Below, in pieces: positions 29,669-39,276 of a stretch of DNA of 47,539 nt. The DNA is from Oxalobacteraceae bacterium (GTDB lineage Bacteria > Pseudomonadota > Gammaproteobacteria > Burkholderiales > Burkholderiaceae_D). The position numbers were made by a program, and so were the translations under genes. Each line of letters starts with the position of its first letter. Positions within the stretch are counted from its first letter, which is position 1. The notes below the pieces were generated by a model. The model was not told the origin of the DNA. It ran no database searches and saw only the letters and a program-made list of their open reading frames with translations. The stretch spans positions 1 to 47,539 of the forward strand of contig JAGKXB010000015.1 of assembly GCA_021151485.1 (NCBI GenBank), read 5' to 3'.

Positions 29669-31120
29669 ATGAGTGAACAAGTAAAAAAGAAAAAAGAAGC
29701 GCAAGCAGAGCAAGAAGGCAAAAAATTATTAGATGCCATTATTGAAACATCGCTTGATGCATTCATTGCTATGGATGCGGACGGTTATATTACCCATTGG
29801 AATCGACAATCAGAGCGCATGTTTGGTTGGTTGCGCTCAGATGCAATTGGCCAATATTTGGCTGATTTGATTATTCCTGCTGATAATCGTGAAGCACACA
29901 AACTTGGATTGTCTCGCTATTTAGCAACAGGTCGAGGTAGCGTCATTGATTCACGTGTCAAGATGCAAGCACTACGGCGTTCAGGAGAGGTTTTTCCGAT
30001 CGAAATGACAATTTCCGTATTTGGTGAAGCATCGAATCAAACTTTCTTCACTTTCATACATGACGAGAGTGAGCATGAAAAAATTGAGCGAGAGCTTTCT
30101 GCTTTGGCTCGAACCGATGTCCTGACAGATTTACCCAATCGTCGTCATTTGTATGAGCGCTTGGAAGAGACACTCGCCCGTGTGAATCGGACGCACCGTT
30201 TGATGGCAGTGATGTTCATGGACATTGATCATTTTAAGCGGATTAACGACAGCTTAGGTCACGACGTGGGCGATGCATTGCTGTTGCAATTTGCCTCTCG
30301 TTTAAAAGCAAGCGTGCGTCAGGTTGATTTTATTGCCCGCTTGGGCGGGGATGAATTCATTGTTGTGGCTGAAGAATTGGCTCATTTAGATAACGTGATT
30401 ACGCTTGCACAAAAAATTATTGAGAGCGTTGCACAACCTTTTCAAGTGAACGAACACCAACTACGCATTACCACTAGTATTGGTATCGCATCGTATGCTG
30501 GTGAGCATCTATCAGTGGATACGTTGATTCAGCGCGCAGATCAAGCGATGTATCAAGCTAAACGATCGGGCCGCAACACTTTCCGTATTGCTTGTGAAGA
30601 AGAAATACCAGCTAAGCAGAGTGGAGTATCAGGTTCGATGGCAAAATTTTTTGAGCGCCTGCCTGCTACGAAAGAATTGGACGTAAATGATTTGCTTCAG
30701 GATGCCTTGCATTCGATTCGTATCCATCTTGGAATGGATGTGGCGTTTATTTCCGAGTTTAAAGAGGGGCAACGCATATTCCGATTTGTTGACGCATCCA
30801 ACCCTCATTCGCCAATTGTAGTGGGTGGTGCTGACCCACTAGAAGATAGTTTTTGTCAGCGCGTTATTGATGGCCGTTTGCCAGAATTAATGCCAGATGC
30901 ATTCCTCAATACACATGCGATGAGCCTTCCTGTTACCCAAGCTTTGCCTGTCAGAGCACATTTGAGTGTGCCTATTTTTTTGAAAAATGGTGAGGTATAC
31001 GGTACGTATTGTTGTTTTAGCAGCAAAGCCGATCAATCGATGAATGAGCGGGATATAGGAATGATGCGCGTGTTTGCTGAAATGGTCTCGAATCAATTAG
31101 AAAAGACGTTTAATCGTTGA
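29669..31120 (+). CDS. PAS-GGDEF-GAF diguanylate cyclase
   Basis: A 483-residue cytosolic c-di-GMP synthase. After a short Lys-rich coiled start, residues 20-140 are a PAS domain, 147-310 a GGDEF domain and about 325-480 a GAF domain. The cyclase motif GGDEF (226-230) is intact and RQVD (217-220) is a likely inhibitory site. The GAF part has the DPLEDSFCQRVIDGRLPEL and LSVPIFLKNGEVYGTYCCFS features seen in GAF domains that often precede EAL domains, but no EAL follows. A sensor on each side of the catalytic domain is uncommon. I chose the ATG at 29669, with AAGG about 10 bases before it; a TTG at 29651 is less likely. It is convergent with the efflux operon. Confidence 0.92.
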   Translation: MSEQVKKKKEAQAEQEGKKLLDAIIETSLDAFIAMDADGYITHWNRQSERMFGWLRSDAIGQYLADLIIPADNREAHKLGLSRYLATGRGSVIDSRVKMQALRRSGEVFPIEMTISVFGEASNQTFFTFIHDESEHEKIERELSALARTDVLTDLPNRRHLYERLEETLARVNRTHRLMAVMFMDIDHFKRINDSLGHDVGDALLLQFASRLKASVRQVDFIARLGGDEFIVVAEELAHLDNVITLAQKIIESVAQPFQVNEHQLRITTSIGIASYAGEHLSVDTLIQRADQAMYQAKRSGRNTFRIACEEEIPAKQSGVSGSMAKFFERLPATKELDVNDLLQDALHSIRIHLGMDVAFISEFKEGQRIFRFVDASNPHSPIVVGGADPLEDSFCQRVIDGRLPELMPDAFLNTHAMSLPVTQALPVRAHLSVPIFLKNGEVYGTYCCFSSKADQSMNERDIGMMRVFAEMVSNQLEKTFNR

Positions 31121-31132
31121 TGTATTCAATTT

Positions 31133-31164
31133 CGTCACTCCCACGGTTTGATGTGGGAGTGACG
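31133..31164. terminator. Bidirectional hairpin terminator
   Basis: CGTCACTCCCAC (31133-31144) and GTGGGAGTGACG (31153-31164) are perfect 12-base reverse complements around an 8-base loop. It lies between the convergent cyclase and efflux genes, and a T-rich stretch follows on the + side. A terminator for both is the simplest reading. The CGTC ... GACG ends recall the REP-like repeats, but the core differs. Confidence 0.75.
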
Positions 31165-31194
31165 TCAATATTATTTTGTTGTATCGATTGATTG

Positions 31195-32643
31195 TTACCG
31201 TGCTGTCGCTAAACTTTGCGGCACTTCCCAACCACCCCCCACTGCCTTATACAAGCTAACAGCCGCTGATAAATGCGCACGTTGGATGTCGATTAAAGAT
31301 GACTCCGCTTGGAATAAATCGCGTTGTGCATTGAGTACTTCAAGAAAGCTGCTATATCCATTTTGATAACGTAGCTGTGCCAAGCGGTGTGTGTCTCTTA
31401 ATGCTGTGATACGGCGCTTGGTCGCATCTTGAATTTGTCCGTTAGCGGATAAATTCACCAAAGCATCATGCACGTCGCGGAAGGCATTTTGTACTGTTTG
31501 TACATATTGCGACACGGCTTGATTTTTCCGTGCTTCAGCACCAGCAACCAGAGCAGTAGTTGCGCCAGCGCGGAAGATTGGTTGTGCCAAGTTGGCACCG
31601 ACACTCCACAACATGGCAGTTGGACTCACCAAATCTTGCAGAGCCGGTGATTCATAGCCGATTCCACTGACTAGTTTAATACTGGGAAAGAACTGTGTTT
31701 TTGCTTGTCCAATATCGGCATTGGCTGCGATCAAGGTTTGTTCCGCTGCCAAAATATCTGGGCGACGGTTTAACAAATCAGAGGGTAAATCTGTAGGCAA
31801 ACTCAAACGTTGATACAAAACGTTAATGTCGCTGCCACGTGCAATCACTGGTTTCGCGATATTGACAGGGCTACGTCCTAACAAAACCGCTAATGCCGAT
31901 TCCATGTTGGAAACTGATTGTTTTGCTTGAGCTGTCGCCACTTCTGCTGCACTGACTTCGGATGTTGCTTGATGCAAATCGAGCTCACCTATTACACCTG
32001 CTGAAAAACGTTGTTTTTGCAGGCGTAAGTTTTCTACACGGGTTTGCAGCGTTGTTTCAGCCAGTTTGTGCTGTGCATCAAAAGCGCGTAATGCGAAATA
32101 GCTTTGTATCAAATTGGCATACAGGCTGGTAAGTACGACGCCACGATTGGCTTCTTGTGACAACATGCGTGCACGAGCCGCCTCATCAGCACGACTAAAT
32201 TTACCCCAAAAGTCAATTTCGTAGGATGCGCCCAAAGAAAGCTGAAAATCTTTGGCAATTGGGTTGACGCCACTCGGTAATTTTCCGCTTTGCTCACTAG
32301 TGCGTGATTTAGTGCTGTTAAAGGTAGCATCCACTGAAGGGGAGTGATTGGCTGCTGCGACCGTAATGGCCGTGCGTGCTTCTTCGACTCGCGCCGCTGC
32401 CAGGGCTAAATCCTGATTGTTGGCCGCTGCTTCATCTAACAATTTTTCAAGAACTGGATCCTGGAATGACTTAAACCAGAGCCGCCAGTCAGCGACAGGG
32501 CTGTTTTTGAGATTGTTTCCAACCGCGCTAAGGTTCAGCGTGGAAGGAACATCCAAGGCCGGCCGTTGATAGTCAGGGCCTAGCGTGGTGCAGCCGGCCA
32601 GTAATAAGCTGGCTGCAATAATAGAGAGGCTAATTTTTTGCAT
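31195..32643 (-). CDS. RND efflux outer-membrane factor
   Basis: A 482-residue outer-membrane channel of the OprM/TolC-like family (OEP repeats), anchored as a lipoprotein. The signal peptide ends in the lipobox LLAGC, so the mature protein starts at Cys. The two OEP halves are alpha-helical with repeated Ala/Gln-rich heptads. It is the last gene of the three-gene efflux operon. I chose the ATG at 32643 because AAGGAA stands upstream of it, inside the end of the pump gene, and the signal peptide then begins MQKISLSIIAASL. The frame is open to 32676. Confidence 0.95.
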   Translation of the reverse strand: MQKISLSIIAASLLLAGCTTLGPDYQRPALDVPSTLNLSAVGNNLKNSPVADWRLWFKSFQDPVLEKLLDEAAANNQDLALAAARVEEARTAITVAAANHSPSVDATFNSTKSRTSEQSGKLPSGVNPIAKDFQLSLGASYEIDFWGKFSRADEAARARMLSQEANRGVVLTSLYANLIQSYFALRAFDAQHKLAETTLQTRVENLRLQKQRFSAGVIGELDLHQATSEVSAAEVATAQAKQSVSNMESALAVLLGRSPVNIAKPVIARGSDINVLYQRLSLPTDLPSDLLNRRPDILAAEQTLIAANADIGQAKTQFFPSIKLVSGIGYESPALQDLVSPTAMLWSVGANLAQPIFRAGATTALVAGAEARKNQAVSQYVQTVQNAFRDVHDALVNLSANGQIQDATKRRITALRDTHRLAQLRYQNGYSSFLEVLNAQRDLFQAESSLIDIQRAHLSAAVSLYKAVGGGWEVPQSLATAR

Positions 32644-32647
32644 AACT

Positions 32648-35600
32648 TTATTCCTTGGCTGCATTAGTTGGTGCATTTTGTGATGGATTGTATAAGGTGT
32701 TTTGCAAAATATGGACTGGATGCTCGAAATCCTGTTCTGTCGTCTTTAGGCGTCTATCGTTGATCAGCTTAAATAACAGTGGAACAAAGAAAATAGCGAG
32801 GAACGTTGCACTCAACATACCGCCCAACACACCCGTACCGAGTGATTGCCGTGCCGCAGCACCCGCACCATGTGAAAATGCTAATGGTGCCACACCCAAA
32901 ATAAATGCCAATGATGTCATCAAAATTGGACGGAAGCGCAAGCGTGCAGCTTCCAAGACAGCTGCGACTGGCGCATAGCCTTCATGCATTTTCATGACAG
33001 CAAATTCCACAATCAAAATGGCATTCTTCGCGGATAAGCCCAATAAGGTCACCAAACCAATTTGGAAGTAAACGTCATTATTAAAATTCCTTAGGTGCAC
33101 TGCCAACAAGGCACCGAAGATACCAAATGGGATGGATAGCAAAACGGAGAACGGTAATGACCATTTTTCGTATTGTGCTGCCAAAATCAAAAACATCAAC
33201 AAGACACCGGCACCCAGAGCTAAACCAGCGGCGTTACTGGTGCGTTTTTCCTGGAATGACGCGCCACCCCAATCGTAAACAACGTCGCTAGGCAAGACAT
33301 TTTTGGCTGCACGTTCCATTGCCGCAATCGCTTGACCTGAGCTGAAACCAGGCTTGGCATTACCTAATAATTTAATGGCGGGTAAGGCATTAAAACGCTG
33401 AATAGTATCTGGCCCACTAGTAAATTTCACGGTTGTGAAGGCGCTGACGGAAATCATCTTTCCGTTTTCTGAACGTACATACATATTGCTTAAGTCATCA
33501 GGTTTAGCACGAAATTCGCCTTCAGCTTGCAACTGTACAGTGTAAATACGACCGTTCTTGTTAAAGTCATTCACGTAATAACTACCCATAGTGGCAGCCA
33601 ATGTATTGTAAACATCGGAGAGTTTGACACCCATAGCACGTGCTTTTTCATTGTCGACATCGACATAAAGCTGCGGTGATTTAGCTTGCCACAAGGTTTG
33701 CACGCCAGCTAACTCAGGTTGCTTATTGGCTTCTGCCAGTAGGGTCGGTAACAACTCGGCCAGACGTTTGACACCACCTTCACCCTTATTTTGCAGGTAA
33801 AACTCAAAACCACCTGTCTGACCTAAACCTTGAATGGCAGGCGGAGTGAAGAACAAGGGCAAACCTTCTTTGATACCACCTGTTTTCATGAAGCTTTCAC
33901 CCACCAGTTCTTTTGCGGATTGCGAACGTTCGCCCCATGGTTTAAGTGGGAAGAACATCGTTGCAGCGGAAGATTTCAAACCACCACCACCTAGGAAGTC
34001 CAGGCCAACCAGCGCAAACGTGGTATCAATATTTTTATTGGAACCGACTGTTGCTTCGATTTGTTTGACCATATTGTTGGTACGATCTAAGGATGCACCT
34101 TCGGGCAAGATGGCGGCGCTAATAAAGTAACCTTGATCTTCCTCTGGTACTAAGCTGCCTGGTACCATTTTCCACAATACGCCCGTCAGTGCGACCATAC
34201 CCAAAAACAGCAATAGCCCAAGCATTGCGCGCTTCAAGAAAAAGGTGACGCCGTCGGTATAGTGTTTGGTCAAACGTAAAAATGCACCGTTAAACCAATT
34301 GAAAAAGCGATTGTGATTTTCCGAACCTGGTTTGAGTAATACCGCGCATAAAGCAGGTGTGAGCGTCAACGCAACGATACCGGACAAGATAACCGCGATC
34401 GAAATCGTGACAGAAAACTGACGATACAATTCGCCTGCTAAACCACCCAAGAAGGCGATGGGTCCAAACGCTGCTACCAACACCAATACGATGGCGATGA
34501 CAGGGCCAGTGACTTCATGCATCGCCTCAATCGCGGCTTCACGTGGGGTCATACCTTCTTCATTGATGAGACGCTCCACGTTTTCTAGCACCACGATCGC
34601 GTCATCCACCACAATTCCGATTGCTAGCACCATTCCGAATAAGGTCAGGGTGTTGATGCTGTAGCCCAACAAATGCAAACCAGCTAGCGTACCAATTAAC
34701 GAAACTGGAACCGCCAGCGTTGGAATTAACGTAGCACGCCAGCTTTGTAGGAATAAATACACCACCAAAAATACCAAGATCATGGCTTCAGTGAGTGTTT
34801 TCAGAACTTGCCTAATCGACTCCGTCACAAAAGGTGAGGTGTCATAAGGCGTGCTATACGTCATGCCTTCTGGGAACTTGGTTTTGAGTTCTTGCAGCGT
34901 GGCTTCAACTGCTTTACGTGTATCCAGTGCATTGGCACCAGTTTGCAAGAACACACCGATGTTGGCGGAAGGATGACCATTCACGCGGCCATACAGGTTG
35001 TAATCCTTGGAGCCAAGTTCAACTCGTGCCACGTCTTTGATACGGATGGTGGAACCATCACTAGCTGTTTTGACGATGATATTGGCAAATTCAGAGGGTT
35101 CTAGCAAACGTCCCTTTGCTGTGATCGTCATCGTCAACTCTTCAGTATTGTTGGGTGGTGCACCAACTTTACCGGCTGCATACTGAGCGTTTTGTTCGCC
35201 AATTGCGTTGGAAATATCCGCAACAGTAATGCCGAGCTGCGCCATGCGATCTGGACGCATCCAAATCCGCATCGCGTAATCCTTAGCACCGAAAATCTGC
35301 ACATTGGTAGTGCCTGGTACGCGTTTGATGGCATCTAAAATATTTTGTGTCGCATAGTTCGACAAATACAAAGCGTCATAGCGGTTATCGGGTGAATAAA
35401 GTGCAGCGACAACCAGAAAATTAGCCGAACTTTTTGACACCGTCACGCCTTGACGTCGTACTTCCTGCGGTAATTTGGCATCGGCTTGACGCACTCGATT
35501 GTTGACGTTCACCGCAGCAATATCGAGATTGGTACCAACTTCAAATGTCACGTTGATGGAAACACGACCATCTGCTGAAGAGGTGGAGTCCATGTACAAC

Positions 35601-35827
35601 ATGTTTTCCACCCCGTTGATTTGTTCTTCAATCGGCGCAGCAACGGTGCGCTCAAGCACTTCAGCCGAAGCGCCTGGATACATGGCAGTGACGTTGACTA
35701 CTGGTGGTGAAATTTCTGGATAACGTGCAATTGGCAGCACATTTAGCGCGGCCAGACCAGCCAGCACAATAATGAGCGACAGCACGGTCGCAAAAATGGG
35801 CCGGTCAATAAAAAATTTAGAAAACAT
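32648..35827 (-). CDS. RND multidrug efflux pump (AcrB-like)
   Basis: A 1059-residue HAE1-family RND transporter, an inner-membrane trimer driven by protons that exports hydrophobic drugs through the MFP and outer-membrane partners. The start FSKFFIDRPIFATVLS and the proton-relay Asp pair in GIVVDDAIVVLENVERL are typical, as is the last-helix region GVLGGMLSATFLAIFFVPLLF. Length matches AcrB/MexB. It sits 23 bases after the MFP gene and 4 bases before the outer-membrane gene, so the tripartite pump is complete. The substrate range cannot be read from sequence. Confidence 0.97.
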   Translation of the reverse strand: MFSKFFIDRPIFATVLSLIIVLAGLAALNVLPIARYPEISPPVVNVTAMYPGASAEVLERTVAAPIEEQINGVENMLYMDSTSSADGRVSINVTFEVGTNLDIAAVNVNNRVRQADAKLPQEVRRQGVTVSKSSANFLVVAALYSPDNRYDALYLSNYATQNILDAIKRVPGTTNVQIFGAKDYAMRIWMRPDRMAQLGITVADISNAIGEQNAQYAAGKVGAPPNNTEELTMTITAKGRLLEPSEFANIIVKTASDGSTIRIKDVARVELGSKDYNLYGRVNGHPSANIGVFLQTGANALDTRKAVEATLQELKTKFPEGMTYSTPYDTSPFVTESIRQVLKTLTEAMILVFLVVYLFLQSWRATLIPTLAVPVSLIGTLAGLHLLGYSINTLTLFGMVLAIGIVVDDAIVVLENVERLINEEGMTPREAAIEAMHEVTGPVIAIVLVLVAAFGPIAFLGGLAGELYRQFSVTISIAVILSGIVALTLTPALCAVLLKPGSENHNRFFNWFNGAFLRLTKHYTDGVTFFLKRAMLGLLLFLGMVALTGVLWKMVPGSLVPEEDQGYFISAAILPEGASLDRTNNMVKQIEATVGSNKNIDTTFALVGLDFLGGGGLKSSAATMFFPLKPWGERSQSAKELVGESFMKTGGIKEGLPLFFTPPAIQGLGQTGGFEFYLQNKGEGGVKRLAELLPTLLAEANKQPELAGVQTLWQAKSPQLYVDVDNEKARAMGVKLSDVYNTLAATMGSYYVNDFNKNGRIYTVQLQAEGEFRAKPDDLSNMYVRSENGKMISVSAFTTVKFTSGPDTIQRFNALPAIKLLGNAKPGFSSGQAIAAMERAAKNVLPSDVVYDWGGASFQEKRTSNAAGLALGAGVLLMFLILAAQYEKWSLPFSVLLSIPFGIFGALLAVHLRNFNNDVYFQIGLVTLLGLSAKNAILIVEFAVMKMHEGYAPVAAVLEAARLRFRPILMTSLAFILGVAPLAFSHGAGAAARQSLGTGVLGGMLSATFLAIFFVPLLFKLINDRRLKTTEQDFEHPVHILQNTLYNPSQNAPTNAAKE

Positions 35828-35850
35828 GAAAAATCCTTAATGCCTGGTTT

Positions 35851-37161
35851 TTATTTTGGGCTTTTTACATCGTTTGCATGAGCAGCAGCGGAAGCAGAGG
35901 TATTTGCTGCACTTGCAGAGCTCGGGGAAGGTGTTGCACCAGAGCTGGCTACTGTGACTGGTGTCACTGTCATACCAGGTGTATGCGCTTTAATAAAACC
36001 ATCAACTAGTACACGCTCGCCACTTTGTAACCCTTTGGTCACAATCCATTGACCATTTGACCAGCCGTCTAATTCGACAGGACGCGGTGCTAATTTGTTG
36101 TCTGGTGAAACGGTAAAGACCATTTTCCCCATTGGGCCATCAATCACAGCACGTTGTGGCACAGACAAAGCGTGGGCTTGTGTTGCACCATTCAACATCA
36201 CGCGCACGAATTGTCCTGGGCGCAAGATTCCTTTGGGATTCGGAATTTCAGCACGTGCATCAAAACCACCTGTAGCAGGATTGATTTTTTCGCTAGCAAA
36301 GGTCATTTTTCCAGCAGTAGGGAAAATACTGCCATCTGCCAATTTGATTTGCACTGCAAATGCCAGACTGCCATTTGCGGCACGTTTGCTGGGCAGAGTG
36401 ATTTTGCCGTTACCAACATCTTTGTTAAGTTTTAAAAAGTCTGTTTCGGTCACACTAAAGTTGACGTACATAGGATCGGTTTGTACCAAAGTCGTCAACA
36501 AACTATCGGTTAGTGTCACCAGACTACCGTTGGATTTATTCGCAATACTTGTCACCCCAGCAATTGGAGCAACAACTTTGGTATAGCTGAGATTTAATTT
36601 TGCTTCATTCACTTGCGCTTGTGCTTGTTTGAAGCTGGCTTCTGCGGTTTCAAGAGCAGATTTTGCATCGTCTACTTCTTTCTGGCTGATGGCTTTTTCT
36701 GCACCTAGTGGGGAAAGTCTAGCAAATTCACGACGCGCTTGATTCAATTTGGCTTGGCTGACTGCGGCAGCGGCTTCTGCTGATGCAAGTTGTGTTTGGT
36801 AAGTACCTTGATCAATTTGGAATAAAACGGTACCTGCTTCAACGCGGCTACCTTCTTCGTACAAGCGTTTTTCTAAAATTCCAGAAATACGTGCGCGTAC
36901 TTCCGTTTCGCGAGAGCCGGCAGTTTGTCCAACATATTCAAAAGACAAAGGGATGTCCTTAGGTTGTACGGCCACTACATTGACTTCTGGCGGTGGCATC
37001 GGAGCATTGTTGGCATTGGCGTGACCAGATTTTTCGCCACACCCGGCCAATAACAAAACTGGAATGGAAAATGCCAAGGCAGCGAGTGCATGCGTAGCGG
37101 AGTGAGAGGTTACCGTGGTATGGGTAGAGCCGGAAGGGGAAACAATGTTTAGAAGAGTCAT
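35851..37161 (-). CDS. RND periplasmic adaptor lipoprotein
   Basis: A 436-residue membrane fusion protein of the AcrA/MexA type. The N-terminus carries a lipoprotein signal with LLLAGC about 40 residues in. Biotinyl-lipoyl, alpha-hairpin (Ala/Gln/Lys-rich, about residues 125-195) and beta-barrel parts follow in the expected order. The last 40 residues are an Ser/Ala/Pro-rich tail that is longer than usual. First gene of the efflux operon, divergent from its TetR regulator, with an operator in the shared space. An in-frame start further down is possible because the signal region is long. Confidence 0.95.
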   Translation of the reverse strand: MTLLNIVSPSGSTHTTVTSHSATHALAALAFSIPVLLLAGCGEKSGHANANNAPMPPPEVNVVAVQPKDIPLSFEYVGQTAGSRETEVRARISGILEKRLYEEGSRVEAGTVLFQIDQGTYQTQLASAEAAAAVSQAKLNQARREFARLSPLGAEKAISQKEVDDAKSALETAEASFKQAQAQVNEAKLNLSYTKVVAPIAGVTSIANKSNGSLVTLTDSLLTTLVQTDPMYVNFSVTETDFLKLNKDVGNGKITLPSKRAANGSLAFAVQIKLADGSIFPTAGKMTFASEKINPATGGFDARAEIPNPKGILRPGQFVRVMLNGATQAHALSVPQRAVIDGPMGKMVFTVSPDNKLAPRPVELDGWSNGQWIVTKGLQSGERVLVDGFIKAHTPGMTVTPVTVASSGATPSPSSASAANTSASAAAHANDVKSPK

Positions 37162-37194
37162 GATTTTTTTCTATGATTGAACCAACAAAATGCT

Positions 37195-37229
37195 ATTATA
37201 TACACTTACATACATGAATGTTTGTAAGT
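37195..37229. promoter_or_regulatory. AcrR/TtgR-type operator and -10 box
   Basis: Positions 37204-37229 form a 26-base palindrome with only two mismatched pairs, beginning ACTTACATACATG and ending TTTGTAAGT. The TACATACAT half resembles the known AcrR operator upstream of E. coli acrAB. A perfect TATAAT for the efflux operon lies at 37200-37195 on the - strand, immediately next to the palindrome, so bound repressor would block the promoter. Confidence 0.82.
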
Positions 37230-37344
37230 ATGAAAAATAAAGTATTTTAAAAAACAATGCACTTATAACTCATTGATATTTAATATAATATTACAATTAA
37301 TTACAATATTGGCAATTGGGTGAGTGTAGAGAGATCATGACATC

Positions 37345-37974
37345 ATGGTAAGAAAAACAAAGCAGGAAGCGAGTGAAACGGTCACCATTTTATTGGATGC
37401 TGCTGAACGTGAATTCCGTCAAAATGGCGTTGCACGTACTACTTTGGCTAATGTGGCGACAGCTGCAGGTATGACTAGAGGTGCAATTTATTGGCATTTC
37501 AAGGATAAGAATGCACTTTTTCAAGCAATGTGCGATCGTGCCTTTTTACCAATGCAATCTTTGCTCAATGAAATTATGGCGGCATCGGATAAAGATCCGT
37601 TGGATGCTTTACGCCAATTAAGTGTACACATGTTGACGCAAGTGGCTAAAAATCCACGCCAAAGAACGGTTTTCACCATCATGTTTCATCACTGTGAAAA
37701 AAATGATGAAATGGCATTTTTGGCTAATGAAATGGAAAAGCGGGGTGAATGTCTATCAAAAGTGGAAAAGATTTTGCAAGAAGCTGTGCGGCATGGGCAA
37801 CTTCCATCTGATACGGATACGAGCGTATCGGTCCATGCGATGCATTCATACTTGATTGGATTGTTGCATGAATGGTTGATCGAACCTACGGCTTATGATC
37901 TTGAACGTCATGCGGAAGTGATGATTAAGATATTTTTGGCAGGTTTAGTCGCTAACCCGCCTAGAAAAAATTAA
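37345..37974 (+). CDS. TetR-family efflux repressor (AcrR-like)
   Basis: A 209-residue TetR-family repressor of the AcrR/TtgR/MexL kind. The helix-turn-helix (TTLANVATAAGMTRGAIYWHFKDK) is at about residues 32-56, and the rest is the all-helical ligand pocket. It is divergent from the efflux operon with a palindromic operator in the shared region, so it most likely represses both the pump and itself and is released by pump substrates. The stop overlaps the convergent CLC gene stop by 4 bases. Confidence 0.93.
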   Translation: MVRKTKQEASETVTILLDAAEREFRQNGVARTTLANVATAAGMTRGAIYWHFKDKNALFQAMCDRAFLPMQSLLNEIMAASDKDPLDALRQLSVHMLTQVAKNPRQRTVFTIMFHHCEKNDEMAFLANEMEKRGECLSKVEKILQEAVRHGQLPSDTDTSVSVHAMHSYLIGLLHEWLIEPTAYDLERHAEVMIKIFLAGLVANPPRKN

Positions 37975-39254
37975 GGCGCTTTGTTTTTGACCTCATGTTG
38001 ATGTTTGGCATGTTCAACACGTTGGGCGTGATAAATGCCGGTATGCCCTGAAAATAGGTAACTAATCACGCAGGCAATTGCGGCGTAAATACCGATCTCG
38101 GTTCCAAACAACTCAATCGCCATGACCGTAGATGCAATCGGTGTATTGGCGGCACCGGCAAAAACAGCGACAAACCCTAAGGCTGCCAACATTGGGAATG
38201 GCATGTGAAGCAGTGGTGCTAAAGCATTACCCAATGTGGCACCTATGTAGAACAATGGCGTCACTTCACCTCCCTTGAACCCCGTTCCTATTGATGTGAT
38301 AGTAAAGATCATCTTGCTGGCGAAGTCCGATGCCGATAGTTGTTGCTGAAACGATTCCACAATCACCGGAATACCCAGGCCGATATAACGATGACTGCCG
38401 ATCATCCAAACCGCTACCGCGATTAACACACCACCGATAAACGCACGCCAAGGCGCATAAGTGATGTGTTTTTTCATAAAATCAGAAAGACCATGTGTTG
38501 TGCGGGCAAACACCATGCCGACTAAACCAAATATGACGCCAGCAATCAGTGTTGCCAGAAAAACCCATGCAGTGAAGTGTGGAATAGGGAGCATCCCCGA
38601 CGTAATGTCGTTGTAATGCGTATGATGCACGCCCCATAAAAGACCAACTTGATCGGCAATAATCGCCGCAATAAAACACGGCAAGATAGCGTCGTAACGC
38701 ATACGACCAATCGCCAACACCTCCAACCCAAAAATGGCACCCGCCAGCGGCGTGCCAAATACCGAAGCAAATCCCGCGCTGATCCCCGCCATGATGAGCA
38801 AGCGTCGTTGCTGCTGCTCTATCTTGAATACATGCGTCAGCTGATCTGCCAACGCCCCCCCCATTTGCACAGCAGTGCCTTCACGACCCACCGATGCGCC
38901 GAATAAATGCGAGATCACCGTTCCAATCCAAATCAGTGGTGCCATACGCAGCGGAATGATTTTGCTGGGATTGTGAATTTGATTGAGTAGTAGATTGTTG
39001 CCCGTTTCGACGTCTTTACCGATTTTTAAATACATCCAACTAACGGCAAAACCAGCAATTGGTAATAACCAAATTATCCAACCATGCGACTCTCGCCAGC
39101 TTGTCGCCCATTCGAGTGAAAACAAAAATAGTGCGGATGCGGTACCTGCTAAAACAGCAATGATGATTGCCAACATCAGCCATTTGCCGATGTAGGGCAG
39201 TAGGTTGTGTAAATCGTTTTTGGATTGTTGCGAGGGGGAAGAGGGTGTTTTCAT
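37971..39254 (-). CDS. CLC-family antiporter, fluoride type
   Basis: A 427-residue CLC transporter with about 10-12 membrane segments. The features point to the F- branch (CLC-F), which exports fluoride: GNN in VETGNNLLLNQIHNP (85-87) where chloride CLCs have GSGIP, GREGTAVQ (123-130) instead of GREGPxVQ, and GFKGGEVTPLFYIGATLGN later. The gating Glu is Glu125. I chose the ATG at 39254 (MKTPSSPSQQ). It follows the glyoxalase-fold gene by 22 bases on the same strand. No fluoride riboswitch was recognised in the short upstream gap. Confidence 0.85.
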   Translation of the reverse strand: MKTPSSPSQQSKNDLHNLLPYIGKWLMLAIIIAVLAGTASALFLFSLEWATSWRESHGWIIWLLPIAGFAVSWMYLKIGKDVETGNNLLLNQIHNPSKIIPLRMAPLIWIGTVISHLFGASVGREGTAVQMGGALADQLTHVFKIEQQQRRLLIMAGISAGFASVFGTPLAGAIFGLEVLAIGRMRYDAILPCFIAAIIADQVGLLWGVHHTHYNDITSGMLPIPHFTAWVFLATLIAGVIFGLVGMVFARTTHGLSDFMKKHITYAPWRAFIGGVLIAVAVWMIGSHRYIGLGIPVIVESFQQQLSASDFASKMIFTITSIGTGFKGGEVTPLFYIGATLGNALAPLLHMPFPMLAALGFVAVFAGAANTPIASTVMAIELFGTEIGIYAAIACVISYLFSGHTGIYHAQRVEHAKHQHEVKNKAP

Positions 39255-39276
39255 ATTTTTATAGAGGCAAAAACCC

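Noticed and set aside
39255..39276. Fluoride riboswitch ahead of the CLC gene
   Set aside because: The gap to the upstream gene is only 22 bases, too short for the aptamer.
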